NCBI RefSeq assembly: GCF_000300275.1
Contig: NZ_AMRN01000003.1
Location: 1 to 64,000, forward strand
From: Thalassospira profundimaris WP0211
GTDB lineage: Bacteria; Pseudomonadota; Alphaproteobacteria; Rhodospirillales; Thalassospiraceae
DNA length: 64,000 nucleotides
Direction: 5' to 3'
In this document: in pieces, positions 7,088-16,942 of the stretch
Layout of the letters: each line of letters starts with the position of its first letter
Numbering within the stretch: position 1 is the stretch's first letter
Program-made: the position numbers and the translations under genes
The notes under the pieces: model-generated
Seen by the model: only the letters and a program-made list of their open reading frames with translations
Told to the model about the DNA's origin: nothing
The model's database searches: none

Positions 7088-9649
7088 TTAGCTGCGCGGC
7101 TTGAGGTTTTCCGGATCGTAGATCGGTTTGTAGCCGATGCCATAGACTTCGACCGGATAGATCTCGTCCATATAAGATACGGTCAGTTTGCGACCTTCCT
7201 GGCAATAGTCCCATGGCAGGTAGGCAAGGGCGATGTTTTTGCCGATGCTTGGGCCAAAGGCGATCGAGGTGGTGTAGGAACGACGGCCCAATTCATCGAT
7301 CAGGGTTTTACCAGACTCCGGATCCATTACCGGCAGACGTCCGACCGGATAACGGGCAACACCATTGGCATCGACGTTTTCGGTCATGATCAGGGTGCAG
7401 AGCATGGCCGGTTGATGATCGCGTTCGCGGTATTCAACATGCTTTGCCTTGCCGCGGAACTCGGCTTCCTTGACCTTCGGGCGGGCCAGATCAGCTTCCA
7501 GCAGGTTGTACTGGGTGTGCAGGTCTGCGTTCTGCAGACGCAGCGACTTTTCCAGACGACGCGAGTTGGCATAGGTTTCAACACCAACCGCCAGAACACC
7601 GATCCCGCGCAGCGCATCCCAGACAGCCAAGCCGTCTTCGTAACGCATGTGAAGTTCCCAGCCCTGCTCACCGACATAGGAAATGCGGAAGGCCGAAACG
7701 GTCTTGCCGGCAATCTTGATCTGACGGATCGCGGCAAACGGGAAGTTTTCCACATTGAGCGCCTCGGGGTCTTCGACAACCTTTTTAAGGTTTTCACGCG
7801 CGTTCGGGCCCCAGATACCGATGGTGGTGAAATCTTCGGTCACATCGGTGATGGTGACATCCCAACCCTTATCCTGGGCCGTGCGGCGCATATAGGTCAG
7901 GTCACGCGGGCCGGTATCAGCACCATTGACCAGACGGCAGCGGTCTTCCATGCGGAAGACGGTGAAGTCGGCACGCACCATGCCTTCGTCATCAAGCATG
8001 TGGGTGTAGATACCCTTGCCGATATTGGCATCCCCGCCGATCTTGGCGGCACAAAGCCATTCCATCAGTTCGACGTGATCGGGGCCGGAGATGTCGGTCA
8101 TGTGGAAGTGCGACAGGTTGATGATGCCGCAATCGTCACTCATGGCCAGTTGTTCGGCGTTGGACACACGCCAGAAATGGCGGTTGTCCCATTCATGTTC
8201 ACGGACCGGGACGCGATCGGCGTATTTTTCCAGAAGGTGCTCGTTGGCGGCATAGCCATGTGCACGTTCCCAGCCGCCGAGTTCCATGAAGTAGCCGCCC
8301 AGTTCGACTTCGCGCTCGTAGAACGGTGAACGGCGAATGCCACGGGCGTTGGCGAATGGCTCACGCGGGTGGACCGGCGGGTTGTAGATCTTTTTCGCCG
8401 TTTCGTAGCAACGGTCGTGGATATACTGTTCGTTCAGCTGGAACTTGTTAAAGCGCGAGAAATCAACCGATGCGTGGTCGATATGCGTGCGGCCATGGGT
8501 CATCCAGTCGGCAATCAGTTTGCCCATGCCCGGTCCGTCTTTAATCCAGATGCCTACTGCGTACCAAAGGCCACGCAGGTTCTGGCTTTCACCCATGCTT
8601 GGGCCGCCATCGGCCGAGGACTGCAACAGACCGTTGAACGAGTGACTTTCGTTAAAGCCAAGCTCGGTCAGGATCGGTGTCAGTTCCATGGCGCGTTCAA
8701 GCGGTTCCATGACGTCTTCGAGTTCAAGGTCGCGCTGCGACGGGGACAGACGTGCCTGATCCTTTTCAAGGATGTCGCGCGGGTGGACCAAGCGCGGGTT
8801 TTCCTCGTAGTAGTAGCCCCATTCGATCTGGCCACCCTCAGTGCTTTTGGGATCGCCGGTGTCGCGCATATAGGCCGAGTTGCCCTGGTCACGCAGCAAC
8901 GGATAACCGATTTCAACACCCGTGCCTTCAAACTGGTTGTACGGCCCGAAGAAGGTCAGCGGGTGGTCAACCGGCATGACGGGAAGGTCTTCACCGGCCA
9001 TTTCCGCAATCAGACGGCCCCAGAGACCAGCACAGACAACAACATAATCGGCATGGATCGTGCCGCGTTCTGTAACCACACCCTTGATGCGGCCATCTTC
9101 GGTGATCAGTTCAAGTGCCGAGGTGTTGGAAAAGATCTTGAGCTTGCCAGATGCAACGCCCTGATCGATCAGCTTGCCAGCAACGGTTTGGGAGCGCGGA
9201 ATAACAAGACCGGCATCCGGGTCCCACATCGCACCCATGATCTGGTCTTCTTCGAGAAGCGGGAATTTTTCCTTGGCTTCAGCGGCCGAGATGATTTTGA
9301 CATTGGTGCCAAATGCCTTGCCGGAATCAACGCGGCGTTTGAGTTCGCCCATGCGTTCATGGTCACCGACACGTGCGACTTCCAGACCGCCGATGCGCGC
9401 GTAATGGCCCATCTTTTCATAGAAATCCATGGAATACATGGTGGTCCAGGTGGTCAACTGATCGTGGCTGGTGGCATAGCAGAAGTCGGATGCGTGGGCC
9501 GTCGAGCCGATATCGGTCGGAATGCCGGATTTGTCGATGCCAACAATGTCATCCCAGCCGTTTTCGATCAGGTGATGCGCCACCGAGGAACCAACAATAC
9601 CCCCGAGACCGACGATGACGACTTTGGCCTTGCTTGGAAATGCGCTCAT
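7088..9649 (-). CDS. FAD-dependent dimethylglycine/sarcosine dehydrogenase with GcvT domain
   Basis: The product has 853 residues from the ATG at 9649, preferred over a TTG 9 nt upstream because GAAGGA lies about 10 nt before it. The N-terminal half is an FAD amine oxidoreductase (VVIVGLGGIVGSS dinucleotide site at about 9-21; GSTAHASDF contains a His where relatives bind flavin covalently). The C-terminal half is a GcvT/aminomethyltransferase domain that passes the methyl carbon to tetrahydrofolate. Such enzymes oxidise dimethylglycine or sarcosine and reduce ETF. It follows etfB-etfA-purU in the same direction, and gbcAB lie nearby, which favours dimethylglycine or sarcosine. The exact substrate is not visible; a bespoke sarcosine oxidase is not in the window. 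Confidence 0.8.
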   Translation of the reverse strand: MSAFPSKAKVVIVGLGGIVGSSVAHHLIENGWDDIVGIDKSGIPTDIGSTAHASDFCYATSHDQLTTWTTMYSMDFYEKMGHYARIGGLEVARVGDHERMGELKRRVDSGKAFGTNVKIISAAEAKEKFPLLEEDQIMGAMWDPDAGLVIPRSQTVAGKLIDQGVASGKLKIFSNTSALELITEDGRIKGVVTERGTIHADYVVVCAGLWGRLIAEMAGEDLPVMPVDHPLTFFGPYNQFEGTGVEIGYPLLRDQGNSAYMRDTGDPKSTEGGQIEWGYYYEENPRLVHPRDILEKDQARLSPSQRDLELEDVMEPLERAMELTPILTELGFNESHSFNGLLQSSADGGPSMGESQNLRGLWYAVGIWIKDGPGMGKLIADWMTHGRTHIDHASVDFSRFNKFQLNEQYIHDRCYETAKKIYNPPVHPREPFANARGIRRSPFYEREVELGGYFMELGGWERAHGYAANEHLLEKYADRVPVREHEWDNRHFWRVSNAEQLAMSDDCGIINLSHFHMTDISGPDHVELMEWLCAAKIGGDANIGKGIYTHMLDDEGMVRADFTVFRMEDRCRLVNGADTGPRDLTYMRRTAQDKGWDVTITDVTEDFTTIGIWGPNARENLKKVVEDPEALNVENFPFAAIRQIKIAGKTVSAFRISYVGEQGWELHMRYEDGLAVWDALRGIGVLAVGVETYANSRRLEKSLRLQNADLHTQYNLLEADLARPKVKEAEFRGKAKHVEYRERDHQPAMLCTLIMTENVDANGVARYPVGRLPVMDPESGKTLIDELGRRSYTTSIAFGPSIGKNIALAYLPWDYCQEGRKLTVSYMDEIYPVEVYGIGYKPIYDPENLKPRS

Positions 9650-9743
9650 TTCTCTCAATCCTTCTTTCCGAGATGTTTGTCAGTGCTCGGCATGGCGAAA
9701 ACGCGTCAGGGACCGGTCAAAGCCGGCCCCTTTGCGAAGTTTA

Positions 9744-10601
9744 CTACAAAGTGAAGACAACCGTTCGGTGATCGTTAAGCATCACCCTGCCTTCAAGATG
9801 GTATTTGACTGCGCGGGCGAGAACCCGGGATTCGATATCGCGACCAGCCGCGACGAAATCGTCTGCGGACATCGCGTGGTTCACGCGTTCTGTTTCCTGT
9901 TCAATGATCGGGCCTTCATCGAGATCCGGCGTAACATAGTGTGCGGTCGCCCCGATCAGTTTCACCCCGCGCTCGTAAGCCTGATGATAGGGCTTTGCGC
10001 CCTTGAAGCTTGGCAGGAACGAGTGGTGAATGTTGATGATCATGCCATAGAACTGGCTTGAAAGCTCGTTGGTCAGGACCTGCATGTAGCGCGCGAGGAC
10101 CACCAGTTCAGACTTGGTTTCCTTGATCAGGTCAGCAAGCTTGGCTTCCTGTTCAGCCTTGTTTTCCTTGTTCACCGGCCAGTGGTAGAAGGGAATGCCT
10201 TCCTGATCGGCGACCTTGCGGGCATCTTCGTGGTTCGAAACGATGGCCGCAACTTCTGCGTCGAGCCAGCCCACCTTGATTTGGTAAAGAAGGTGCAGCA
10301 TCGCATGGTCGAATTTCGAAACCATGATGATGATTCTCGGACGGCGTGCAACTTCATCAATCTTGAGCTTCAGGTTAAAGCGATCCACCGCCGGGTTCAG
10401 CGACAGGGCAACGGATTCCTTGTCGATATCTGCTGGTGTGATGATCGCAACACGCAGGAAGAACTTGTTGGTGTGGCGGTCCCAGAACTGGTTGGACTCG
10501 GCGATATTGGCGCCGCGCGTAGCCAGAGCAGAGGTAACGGTCGCAACGATGCCCGGCTGATCATCACAGGCAACACGAAGGATATAAGAGGTATCATTCA
10601 C
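9744..10601 (-). CDS. purU: Formyltetrahydrofolate deformylase
   Basis: The product has 285 residues, the usual length. An N-terminal ACT domain (residues about 5-80) is followed by a formyltransferase-fold domain with IIMVSKFDH, INIHHSFLPSFKGAKPYHQA and GATAHYVTPDLDEGPII, the catalytic Asn-His-Asp arrangement of PurU/PurN. It hydrolyses 10-formyl-THF to formate and THF. Its place between etfA and the demethylase suggests it regenerates THF from methyl groups stripped off betaine-derived substrates, rather than serving purine synthesis. Gaps to its neighbours are 94 bp downstream and 35 bp upstream. Confidence 0.92.
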   Translation of the reverse strand: MNDTSYILRVACDDQPGIVATVTSALATRGANIAESNQFWDRHTNKFFLRVAIITPADIDKESVALSLNPAVDRFNLKLKIDEVARRPRIIIMVSKFDHAMLHLLYQIKVGWLDAEVAAIVSNHEDARKVADQEGIPFYHWPVNKENKAEQEAKLADLIKETKSELVVLARYMQVLTNELSSQFYGMIINIHHSFLPSFKGAKPYHQAYERGVKLIGATAHYVTPDLDEGPIIEQETERVNHAMSADDFVAAGRDIESRVLARAVKYHLEGRVMLNDHRTVVFTL

Positions 10602-10636
10602 TGGTTTGGTTCCGTCTTGATGTCTCGTGTTGAATG

Positions 10637-11572
10637 TTAAAGCTGGTTTTCCAGCTGCGGCAGGATTTCAAACAGATCACCGACAATGCCGTAATCTGCG
10701 ACCTGGAAGATCGGCGCTTCTTCATCGGTATTGATGGCAACGATAATCTTGGAATCCTTCATACCTGCCAGATGCTGGATCGCACCGGAAATACCACATG
10801 CGATATATAGGTCCGGGGCAACGACTTTACCCGTCTGACCAACCTGAAGATCGTTGGGGGCATAGCCCGCATCGACAGCCGCACGCGATGCGCCAACGGC
10901 GGCACCAAGCTTGTCGGCCAGTGGTGTGATAACGGATTTGAACTTGTCTTCCGAACCAAGGGCACGACCACCGGAAACAATAATCTTGGCAGAGCCCAGT
11001 TCCGGCCGATCATTTTCCGACAGAATGTTTTCAAGGAAGGAAGATTTCCCGCTATTGGCACTTCCGGCATCAACCAATTTGATTTCGGCAGCGCTGTCAC
11101 CGGCCGCGGCTGCGCCAAAGCTTGAGGTGCGGATGGTGAGCACTTTCTTGGCGTCTGTGCTTTGCACCACTTCGATGGCGTTGCCGGCATAGATCGGGCG
11201 TTTGAAGGTATCGGCATCGACAACTTCCATCACCTCGGACACCTGCATGACATCGAGCAGGGCCGCAACACGCGGCAGGATGTTTTTGCCATTGGCGGTT
11301 GCGGCGGCAACGATGGTGTCGTAATCGCCTGCAAGTGAAACGATCAGATCGGCTGCATTTTCGGCAAGATGGTTTGCCAGTGCGTCGTTGTCAGCAACCA
11401 GGACGCTTCGAATACCGGCAAGTTTGGCTGCCTGATCAGCTACCGCACCAACGCCCGAGCCCGCGACCAGAATATCGATATCACCACCGATCTGGGTTGC
11501 AGCACTCAGCGCCTTTGCGGTCTGTTCGGACAGGGTGGCGTTATCGTGTTCGGCAAAAAGAAGAATAGCCAT
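10637..11572 (-). CDS. etfA: Electron transfer flavoprotein alpha subunit
   Basis: The product has 311 residues with the C-terminal FAD-binding domain typical of EtfA/FixB ([50 protein letters not shown]). It pairs with EtfB to carry electrons from acyl-CoA or amine dehydrogenases to ETF-ubiquinone oxidoreductase. It lies 20 bp after etfB and upstream of purU and the demethylase, so this pair probably serves dimethylglycine/sarcosine oxidation, as EtfAB near DgcAB does in pseudomonads. A housekeeping copy may exist elsewhere. Confidence 0.92.
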   Translation of the reverse strand: MAILLFAEHDNATLSEQTAKALSAATQIGGDIDILVAGSGVGAVADQAAKLAGIRSVLVADNDALANHLAENAADLIVSLAGDYDTIVAAATANGKNILPRVAALLDVMQVSEVMEVVDADTFKRPIYAGNAIEVVQSTDAKKVLTIRTSSFGAAAAGDSAAEIKLVDAGSANSGKSSFLENILSENDRPELGSAKIIVSGGRALGSEDKFKSVITPLADKLGAAVGASRAAVDAGYAPNDLQVGQTGKVVAPDLYIACGISGAIQHLAGMKDSKIIVAINTDEEAPIFQVADYGIVGDLFEILPQLENQL

Positions 11573-11592
11573 GGTTTCAATCTCCGCCTGGG

Positions 11593-12342
11593 TCAGATGA
11601 CGCCAGCTTCATGCTTGAGTTTGTCGGTAAGTTCAGCAAAATCGGCAACCTTGATGCCCGCCTTGCGCGTTGCCGGTTCTTCAACCCGGATCAGGCGCAG
11701 ACGCGGGGCCAGGGTAACGCCAAAGTCAGCGGCGGTTTTGCTATCGAGCGGCTTTTTCTTTGCCTTCATGATATTGGGAAGCGACGCATAGCGCGGCTCG
11801 TTTAGGCGAAGGTCGGCGGTGACAATTGCCGGCAGGCTGACACTGATGGCCTGAAGACCGCCATCCACCTCGCGGGTTACCGTGGCGTGATCAGCCGAGA
11901 GTTCCAGCTTGGAGGCGAAAGTTGCCTGTGACCAGCCAAGCAGGGCCGAAAGCATCTGGCCGGTCTGGTTGGCATCGTCGTCAATTGCCTGTTTGCCCAG
12001 AATGACAAGGCCGGGTTCCTCGGCATTCACAACACCTTTGAGGATTTTCGCGACGTCAAGCGGCTCAACCGGACCATCAACCGTGACCAGGATGGCGCGA
12101 TCAGCACCCATGGCAAGGGCGGTGCGCAGGGTTTCCTGTGCCTGTGCCGGACCAATCGAAACGGCGACGATTTCGTCAGCCTGACCGGATTCCTTAAGGC
12201 GAATGGCTTCTTCGACCGCGATCTCGTCGAAGGGGTTCATCGACATTTTGACATTGGCAAGGTCGACACCGGAACCATCCGCCTTGACGCGGATTTTCAC
12301 GTTGTAGTCGACGACCCGTTTGACCGGTACGAGAACCTTCAT
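11593..12342 (-). CDS. etfB: Electron transfer flavoprotein beta subunit
   Basis: The product has 249 residues from the ATG at 12342; AGAGGG lies about 5 nt upstream, which favours this over the adjacent ATG at 12345 and longer versions. The hallmarks are [14 protein letters not shown] at the N-terminus, [12 protein letters not shown] and the AMP-binding region with GADRAILV. It is the first gene of the etfBA-purU-demethylase run and faces a GbdR-type regulator across a 417-bp gap, so that gap should hold the operon promoter. Confidence 0.92.
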   Translation of the reverse strand: MKVLVPVKRVVDYNVKIRVKADGSGVDLANVKMSMNPFDEIAVEEAIRLKESGQADEIVAVSIGPAQAQETLRTALAMGADRAILVTVDGPVEPLDVAKILKGVVNAEEPGLVILGKQAIDDDANQTGQMLSALLGWSQATFASKLELSADHATVTREVDGGLQAISVSLPAIVTADLRLNEPRYASLPNIMKAKKKPLDSKTAADFGVTLAPRLRLIRVEEPATRKAGIKVADFAELTDKLKHEAGVI

Positions 12343-12759
12343 CATTTCCCTCTCTGACGAAATCCGGATCAAACAAACTTTTGGTCCGGTGTGGGCGCGT
12401 ATTGCAGCAACCCGATTTAAGTTTCAAAGACTGGAAGCGTTACGCGATGCGACACTACCGGAGGCGATATTGAGCGTGGTGCAATTCTGGATGCCGAGTT
12501 TCCGGGGTCGGGGCAATTTTGACAGGTTTCTGGCGATCGTTTCGGGGCGCGAATGTACTGTTTGCCGATTTTGGCATCTTGATCGCAATCCGATTGTTGA
12601 TTCTGCCGTGACCCTGTGTTTCTCTTGCTTAGCCGACATACCCTTCGGTATCATGGAAAGTAATCTGGCGACTTTTTGCGCCAAAAAATAGAATGTTTGC
12701 GTCAAAGTGAGATTACCGCTACGACAAAGCCGGTAACCTTGTCTGTATCGGAGGAACCG
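12343..12759. promoter_or_regulatory. Divergent control region between etfB and the GbdR-like gene
   Basis: There is no gene here. Two direct repeats, TTGCGCCAAA (12676-12685) and TTGCGTCAAA (12697-12706), lie 21 bp apart, two helical turns, close to the regulator start. This is the spacing expected for an AraC-type activator dimer or a repressor. I cannot place -10/-35 elements with confidence. Confidence 0.4.
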
Positions 12760-13809
12760 ATGCTCAAGAAGCCTGAAGCACGTGCCCAGACTGCGCCGCG
12801 TTTAACCGTCGGTTTTATCCTCGCAAAACGCTTTACGTTGTGCGCCTTTGCCAACTTTGTCGATGTTTTGCGCCTGGCCGCAGACGAAGGTGATCGCAGT
12901 CGTCCGATCCTGTGTAAATGGACGGTTCTGTCCGACACGATGGACCCGATCACATCAAGTAGCGGCATCGCGGTTCAGCCCAAGGAACGCTTGGGCGATC
13001 CAAGGCGGTTCAATTATATCGTGGTTGTTGGTGGGCTGATGGATGACGCCGAAAAGCTGAGCCCCGCCTATCAGAAATTCCTGCACGAAGCGGCCGAAGC
13101 CGGGGTGCCACTTGTTGGTGTTTGCACCGGGGTCTTTATGCTGCATGAGGCCGGGCTTCTTGACGGGTATCGTTGCTGTGTCAGTTGGTTCCATCATTCC
13201 GAGGTGGTCGAGCAGTTCGAGGGACTTGACCCGGTTACCGAGCAGATTTTTGTGGTCGACCGTGACCGGTTGACCTGTTCGGGCGGGGTCAGTTCGGCAC
13301 ATCTGGCGGCCTATCTGGTCGATAAGCATGTCGGGCGGGCACAGGCGAACAAAAGCCTGCATATCATGATTATTGATGATGCGCTTCAGGCGGAAAAGCC
13401 CCAGCCGGGCATTCCACTGGATTTGAAAACGCAGGATCAGATCGTGCAGCGCGCGCTTTTGATCATGCAGCAAAATATAGATATGCCGATTTCCGTTCAG
13501 GAAATTGCGCGGCGCATGGGCAACAGCAAACGCCAGATCGAACGGCATTTCAGGATGGCGCTGGATACATCGCCCCAGGTGGCGTTCCTTAATATCCGGC
13601 TTGATCTGGCCCAGCACCTGATCGAGAAAAGCGACAAGTCTGTCGCCCAGATCGCAGTTGATTGCGGCTTTTGTGATTCTTCGCACCTTAGCCGGATGTT
13701 CCGCCGTCGTTATGGTTGTACACCACAGGCCCTGCGTCGCCCGATCCCGGATTCACTGGCCACAAGTGCGATGGTCGAAAACGCACCACAACTTGAGGCC
13801 GGCGCATAA
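12760..13809 (+). CDS. gbdR: GlxA/AraC-family regulator, GbdR-like
   Basis: The product has 349 residues from the ATG at 12760, chosen for the GGAGG 7 nt upstream; a longer frame starting at 12676 lacks such a site. The N-terminal DJ-1/PfpI-like amidotransferase fold (LTVGFILAKRFTLCAFANF, GVCTGVFMLHEAGLL) is followed by a C-terminal AraC helix-turn-helix pair (SVQEIARRMGNSKRQIERHF; AQIAVDCGFCDSSHLSRMF). GbdR activates glycine betaine and dimethylglycine catabolic genes in pseudomonads. This gene lies between the etf-demethylase operon and gbcBA, so the same role is likely. The effector is not determinable here. Confidence 0.8.
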   Translation: MLKKPEARAQTAPRLTVGFILAKRFTLCAFANFVDVLRLAADEGDRSRPILCKWTVLSDTMDPITSSSGIAVQPKERLGDPRRFNYIVVVGGLMDDAEKLSPAYQKFLHEAAEAGVPLVGVCTGVFMLHEAGLLDGYRCCVSWFHHSEVVEQFEGLDPVTEQIFVVDRDRLTCSGGVSSAHLAAYLVDKHVGRAQANKSLHIMIIDDALQAEKPQPGIPLDLKTQDQIVQRALLIMQQNIDMPISVQEIARRMGNSKRQIERHFRMALDTSPQVAFLNIRLDLAQHLIEKSDKSVAQIAVDCGFCDSSHLSRMFRRRYGCTPQALRRPIPDSLATSAMVENAPQLEAGA

Positions 13810-13818
13810 GAAACGAAA

Positions 13819-13852
13819 ACGCCCTGCTTACTGTGATGGCAAGCAGGGCGTT
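13819..13852. terminator. Bidirectional terminator between the regulator and gbcB
   Basis: Perfect 12-bp stem AACGCCCTGCTT/AAGCAGGGCGTT around an 11-nt loop, between convergent stop codons. Confidence 0.75.
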
Positions 13853-13882
13853 TGAATTGGTGCGATTAAGATCGCAGAGATA

Positions 13883-15016
13883 TCACATCTCGACCTCGAC
13901 ATCGGAAAGCGGGGTCGAGCAGCAAATCAGGATCTTGCCCTGATCAATTTCGCGCTGACGGATACCACCACCATGGTTCATGTCGACCTCACCGGACACC
14001 AGTTTGGATTTACAGGTACCGCAAATGCCACGCTGACAGGATGACATCGGCATCAGGCCGGCTTCCTTGGCCGCAGACAGAATGGTCATACCCGGGCTGC
14101 ATTCAACCACGTGGCCGGTCTTGCTGAAGCTGACGCGGAAGGTTTGTTCGCTGATCTCCGGTGCGACGGAGGCGTGTTCTTCGAACGTGCCCGCGGTTTC
14201 AGCCCCGAAATCAAAGCTTTCCTCGTAGTATTTGCCCATGTCGAAGCCTGCTTCTTCGAGCATGTGGCGAACACCCTCCATGAAGCGGGCAGGTCCACAG
14301 CAAAATACCTTGCGGTCCTTGAAGTCGGGCGACATCAGCGACAACATCGGCAAGCTCAGGCGGCCGGTATAACCGGTCCACTGATGGCTTGCAGACGCGC
14401 TGTCGCACGTCAGTGCCACCTTCAGGGTCGGGTTCTGTGCGGCCAGCAGGGCAAGCTCGTCACGGAAAATCAGATCAGACGGCGTACGTGCCGCATGAAC
14501 GAAATGAAGGTCGGTCGGTTCGGACAGGTCACAGGCGGTACGTGTCATCGACATCATCGGGGTGATGCCGCTGCCAGCCGAAATGAACAACAGCTTTTCT
14601 TCGCCCGTGGCATCGGCGGTGAATTCGCCGCCCGGACCGGAAACATTGATTTCCTTGCCCGGAAGCATGTTGTCATGCAGCCAGTTCGATCCCGGGCCAC
14701 CCGGAACCCGTTTGACCGTAATTTCAAGACGGTATGGGCGGGCTGCCGAAGCCGAGATCGTGTAACAACGGGTAATCATGCCATCGACCGGCAGTTCGAA
14801 CGTCATGAACTGGCCGGGGTAGAAACGAAACGCGCGCGGTTCACGTGCGGAAAAGACAAAGGTCTTTACGTCGTGCGTTTCCTGACGCACCTGACGGCAA
14901 ACAAGGACGTCGTCGTTTTCCGGGTCCCAAAGCGGGACCCGGGTAACTTCGGTCAGAATTTCTTCTACCGGGGCTTGATCGCCCTTGTTGCTGTCGGTGG
15001 TATTCTTGTCGGTCAT
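13883..15016 (-). CDS. gbcB: Glycine betaine monooxygenase reductase subunit
   Basis: The product has 377 residues. A flavin-binding FNR-type domain (RFYPGQFMTFEL, RCYTISASAARP) and NAD-binding region (LLFISAGSGITPMMSM, VFCCGPARFM) precede a C-terminal plant-type 2Fe-2S ferredoxin domain whose cysteines lie in SSCQRGICGTCKS, with the fourth in ILICCSTP. It passes electrons from NAD(P)H to the Rieske oxygenase GbcA. Its start overlaps the gbcA stop by 4 nt (ATGA), so translation is coupled. Vanillate-demethylase-type reductases share this architecture; pairing with GbcA decides the name. Confidence 0.88.
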   Translation of the reverse strand: MTDKNTTDSNKGDQAPVEEILTEVTRVPLWDPENDDVLVCRQVRQETHDVKTFVFSAREPRAFRFYPGQFMTFELPVDGMITRCYTISASAARPYRLEITVKRVPGGPGSNWLHDNMLPGKEINVSGPGGEFTADATGEEKLLFISAGSGITPMMSMTRTACDLSEPTDLHFVHAARTPSDLIFRDELALLAAQNPTLKVALTCDSASASHQWTGYTGRLSLPMLSLMSPDFKDRKVFCCGPARFMEGVRHMLEEAGFDMGKYYEESFDFGAETAGTFEEHASVAPEISEQTFRVSFSKTGHVVECSPGMTILSAAKEAGLMPMSSCQRGICGTCKSKLVSGEVDMNHGGGIRQREIDQGKILICCSTPLSDVEVEM

Positions 15017-16284
15017 TCTGCGGCAATCCCGGCTTTGGTCGTTGCGAAGTGATCTTCCAGACGCTTGATATACCAGTCACAGAATGCTTCGACATGCGGT
15101 TCGGTAAACTTGGAATAGGGGCCCGGTTCGTATGCAGGCTGTTCGCTGCCAATCTGGGCAAGGCGCACAAGGTCTGCATCCTGCTGGTTGGTCATGTTCC
15201 ACACATGGGTGAGGTTATCAAGCGTGTAATCCTCGTTCTCATGTGCGTCCTTGTGAACCAGCCAGGTGGTCCGGACCAGCGTTTTGTTCGGTGCCAGTGG
15301 CAGGACAGAGAAGGTCACGACATGATCAGCCATGAAGTGGTGCCAGGAGTTCGGGTGGGTCCAGAAGCTGAGCCCGCCAAGTTTGGCATCGGTGAAATTG
15401 CCAAGCAGTTTCTTGGATGCCGATTTTGTATCAAGGGTGTGTGATTCGCCTTCACGCATCAGCGGCAGGCGCATGGTGCGGAAACCGGTCACGCTCGACA
15501 ACTGATCCTGTTCGGCAGACGGCAGACCGCAGGCCTCCCACCGGGCATGGTCATTGGCGATGGTCTGGGTGTATTTCGCAACGTCTTCGGAGCGGCGCTG
15601 ATCAAGTTCATCAGGCGAGAAACCGAAACCGAATTCTGACAGCGGCACGGTCAACTGCGGATGGTTACCTTCGCAGTGATAGCACTCGCGGTTGTTTTCC
15701 ATGGTCAGCTTCCAGTTTCCTTCCTCGATCAGTTCGGAAACGTGGGCGACTTTACAGTTTGCAAGGTCATGCGGCGCGATATACGGCTCCATGACCTTGG
15801 CCATTTCTTCGATATCGTCCGGTGCATCCTTGGCCAAGCAGATAAAGATCAGACCTGCGATGGAACGAACATGGACGGTTTTAAGACCATGGCAGCTTTT
15901 ATCAAAGTCGGAGCCCATATGTTCCGCAAGGATAAGGTCGCCATCCTCGTTGTAGGTCCAACCATGATAACGGCAGACGATATTGCCAATCGTGGTCTGG
16001 CGTTCGTCGATCAGTTTCGCACCGCGGTGACGGCAAACGTTATGGAAGGCACGAATGCCCATATCGTCGCCACGCAGGATCAGGATCGACGCCCCGCCGA
16101 TTTCAACCGTGATGCAATCGCCCGGCTCGGGCAGTTCCGGCTCTACGCCAACAAAGATCCAGTGCTGGCCAAAGATCACTTCCATATCCAGATCCAGAAT
16201 GTCCTGATCGCTGTAGAACGGCGCTTCAAGGCTTTTGAATGTCTGGCGGCGGGCGACGAGTTTTTGAATGTCAGAAGAATGCAT
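15013..16284 (-). CDS. gbcA: Glycine betaine monooxygenase Rieske oxygenase subunit
   Basis: The product has 423 residues. The Rieske 2Fe-2S site is Cys84-x-His86 and Cys104-x2-His107 (CRHRG and CRYHGW). The mononuclear iron histidines are His203 and His208 in ECYHCEGNH. It belongs to the group that demethylates quaternary amines (GbcA, stachydrine and carnitine oxygenases). Here it oxidises glycine betaine to dimethylglycine plus formaldehyde. The linked carnitine-to-betaine genes, GbdR-like regulator and demethylase support betaine as substrate over carnitine itself (CntA), which would make trimethylamine. Confidence 0.88.
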   Translation of the reverse strand: MHSSDIQKLVARRQTFKSLEAPFYSDQDILDLDMEVIFGQHWIFVGVEPELPEPGDCITVEIGGASILILRGDDMGIRAFHNVCRHRGAKLIDERQTTIGNIVCRYHGWTYNEDGDLILAEHMGSDFDKSCHGLKTVHVRSIAGLIFICLAKDAPDDIEEMAKVMEPYIAPHDLANCKVAHVSELIEEGNWKLTMENNRECYHCEGNHPQLTVPLSEFGFGFSPDELDQRRSEDVAKYTQTIANDHARWEACGLPSAEQDQLSSVTGFRTMRLPLMREGESHTLDTKSASKKLLGNFTDAKLGGLSFWTHPNSWHHFMADHVVTFSVLPLAPNKTLVRTTWLVHKDAHENEDYTLDNLTHVWNMTNQQDADLVRLAQIGSEQPAYEPGPYSKFTEPHVEAFCDWYIKRLEDHFATTKAGIAAE

Positions 16285-16942
16285 GGTCGGATACCTCGGC
16301 TTCTCTCAATGGTATCTGGATGGAATCCTGTGCATGGCTAGCCGTTTGCATCAGGGCGTAAGCATATCACCGATCACATTCGTCGGTGTACAGACAATTG
16401 AAACCGGTTGTTTCCGGCCTCGGGCTTATTTCCTGGACGTCTTCAGTGGCTATCTGCGCGCGAGAAAGTTGGTATAGCCGAGGTAACTGACAGTTTTGCG
16501 TCCGCACAAAATGTGATGGTCCCGAACGCAGGAAACCGTTTGCCGCAACACCATGGTGGTTGGCACGATTGGTATTCGCACCCAAAAGCGAATGCGAACA
16601 TGGTTTCACGTACAATGTACGTGCCGGTTTGCGGGCCGTCAGTTGCACCCAAAGTCTCCCTCTACTCCGCCGGCAGGTAACCTGCTCTTTGGCACGCCCA
16701 CGGTGAAGAGTGAGCGATCAGAAAATCTATTTCTAAATGAGGTCGCTAAGGGAGAAAGCATAAGTCAATTGGGCAGTAGTTTTGCGACGCAGTTATCATT
16801 GTCGGGCACACGATACCGGCTAGGTGGCCTTTGTCTGGAGAAATTTCAATGTGCAACAGCAGTTTTCCTCGCTTTTTTTGACGTCAATCGGCCGCAATGG
16901 CATCATCATGACAACAGACTGTGAAAATTGGGGATTCGGGTG
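16285..16942. promoter_or_regulatory. Divergent control region of gbcAB and the dehydrogenase gene, with a perfect palindrome
   Basis: There is no gene in this 658-bp gap. A perfect palindrome, CACGTACA-A-TGTACGTG, lies at 16607-16623, about 320 bp from both starts. Its symmetry suits a dimeric repressor or activator. A homopolymer-rich segment, GCTTTTTTTGACGTCA, lies near 16871. No promoter boxes are assigned. Confidence 0.5.

Noticed and set aside
7007-9754. Two long open frames on the + strand opposite the FAD/GcvT dehydrogenase (about 440 and 461 codons)
   Set aside because: They mirror a well-recognised - strand gene, lack ribosome sites and resemble no protein; they follow from codon bias of the real gene.
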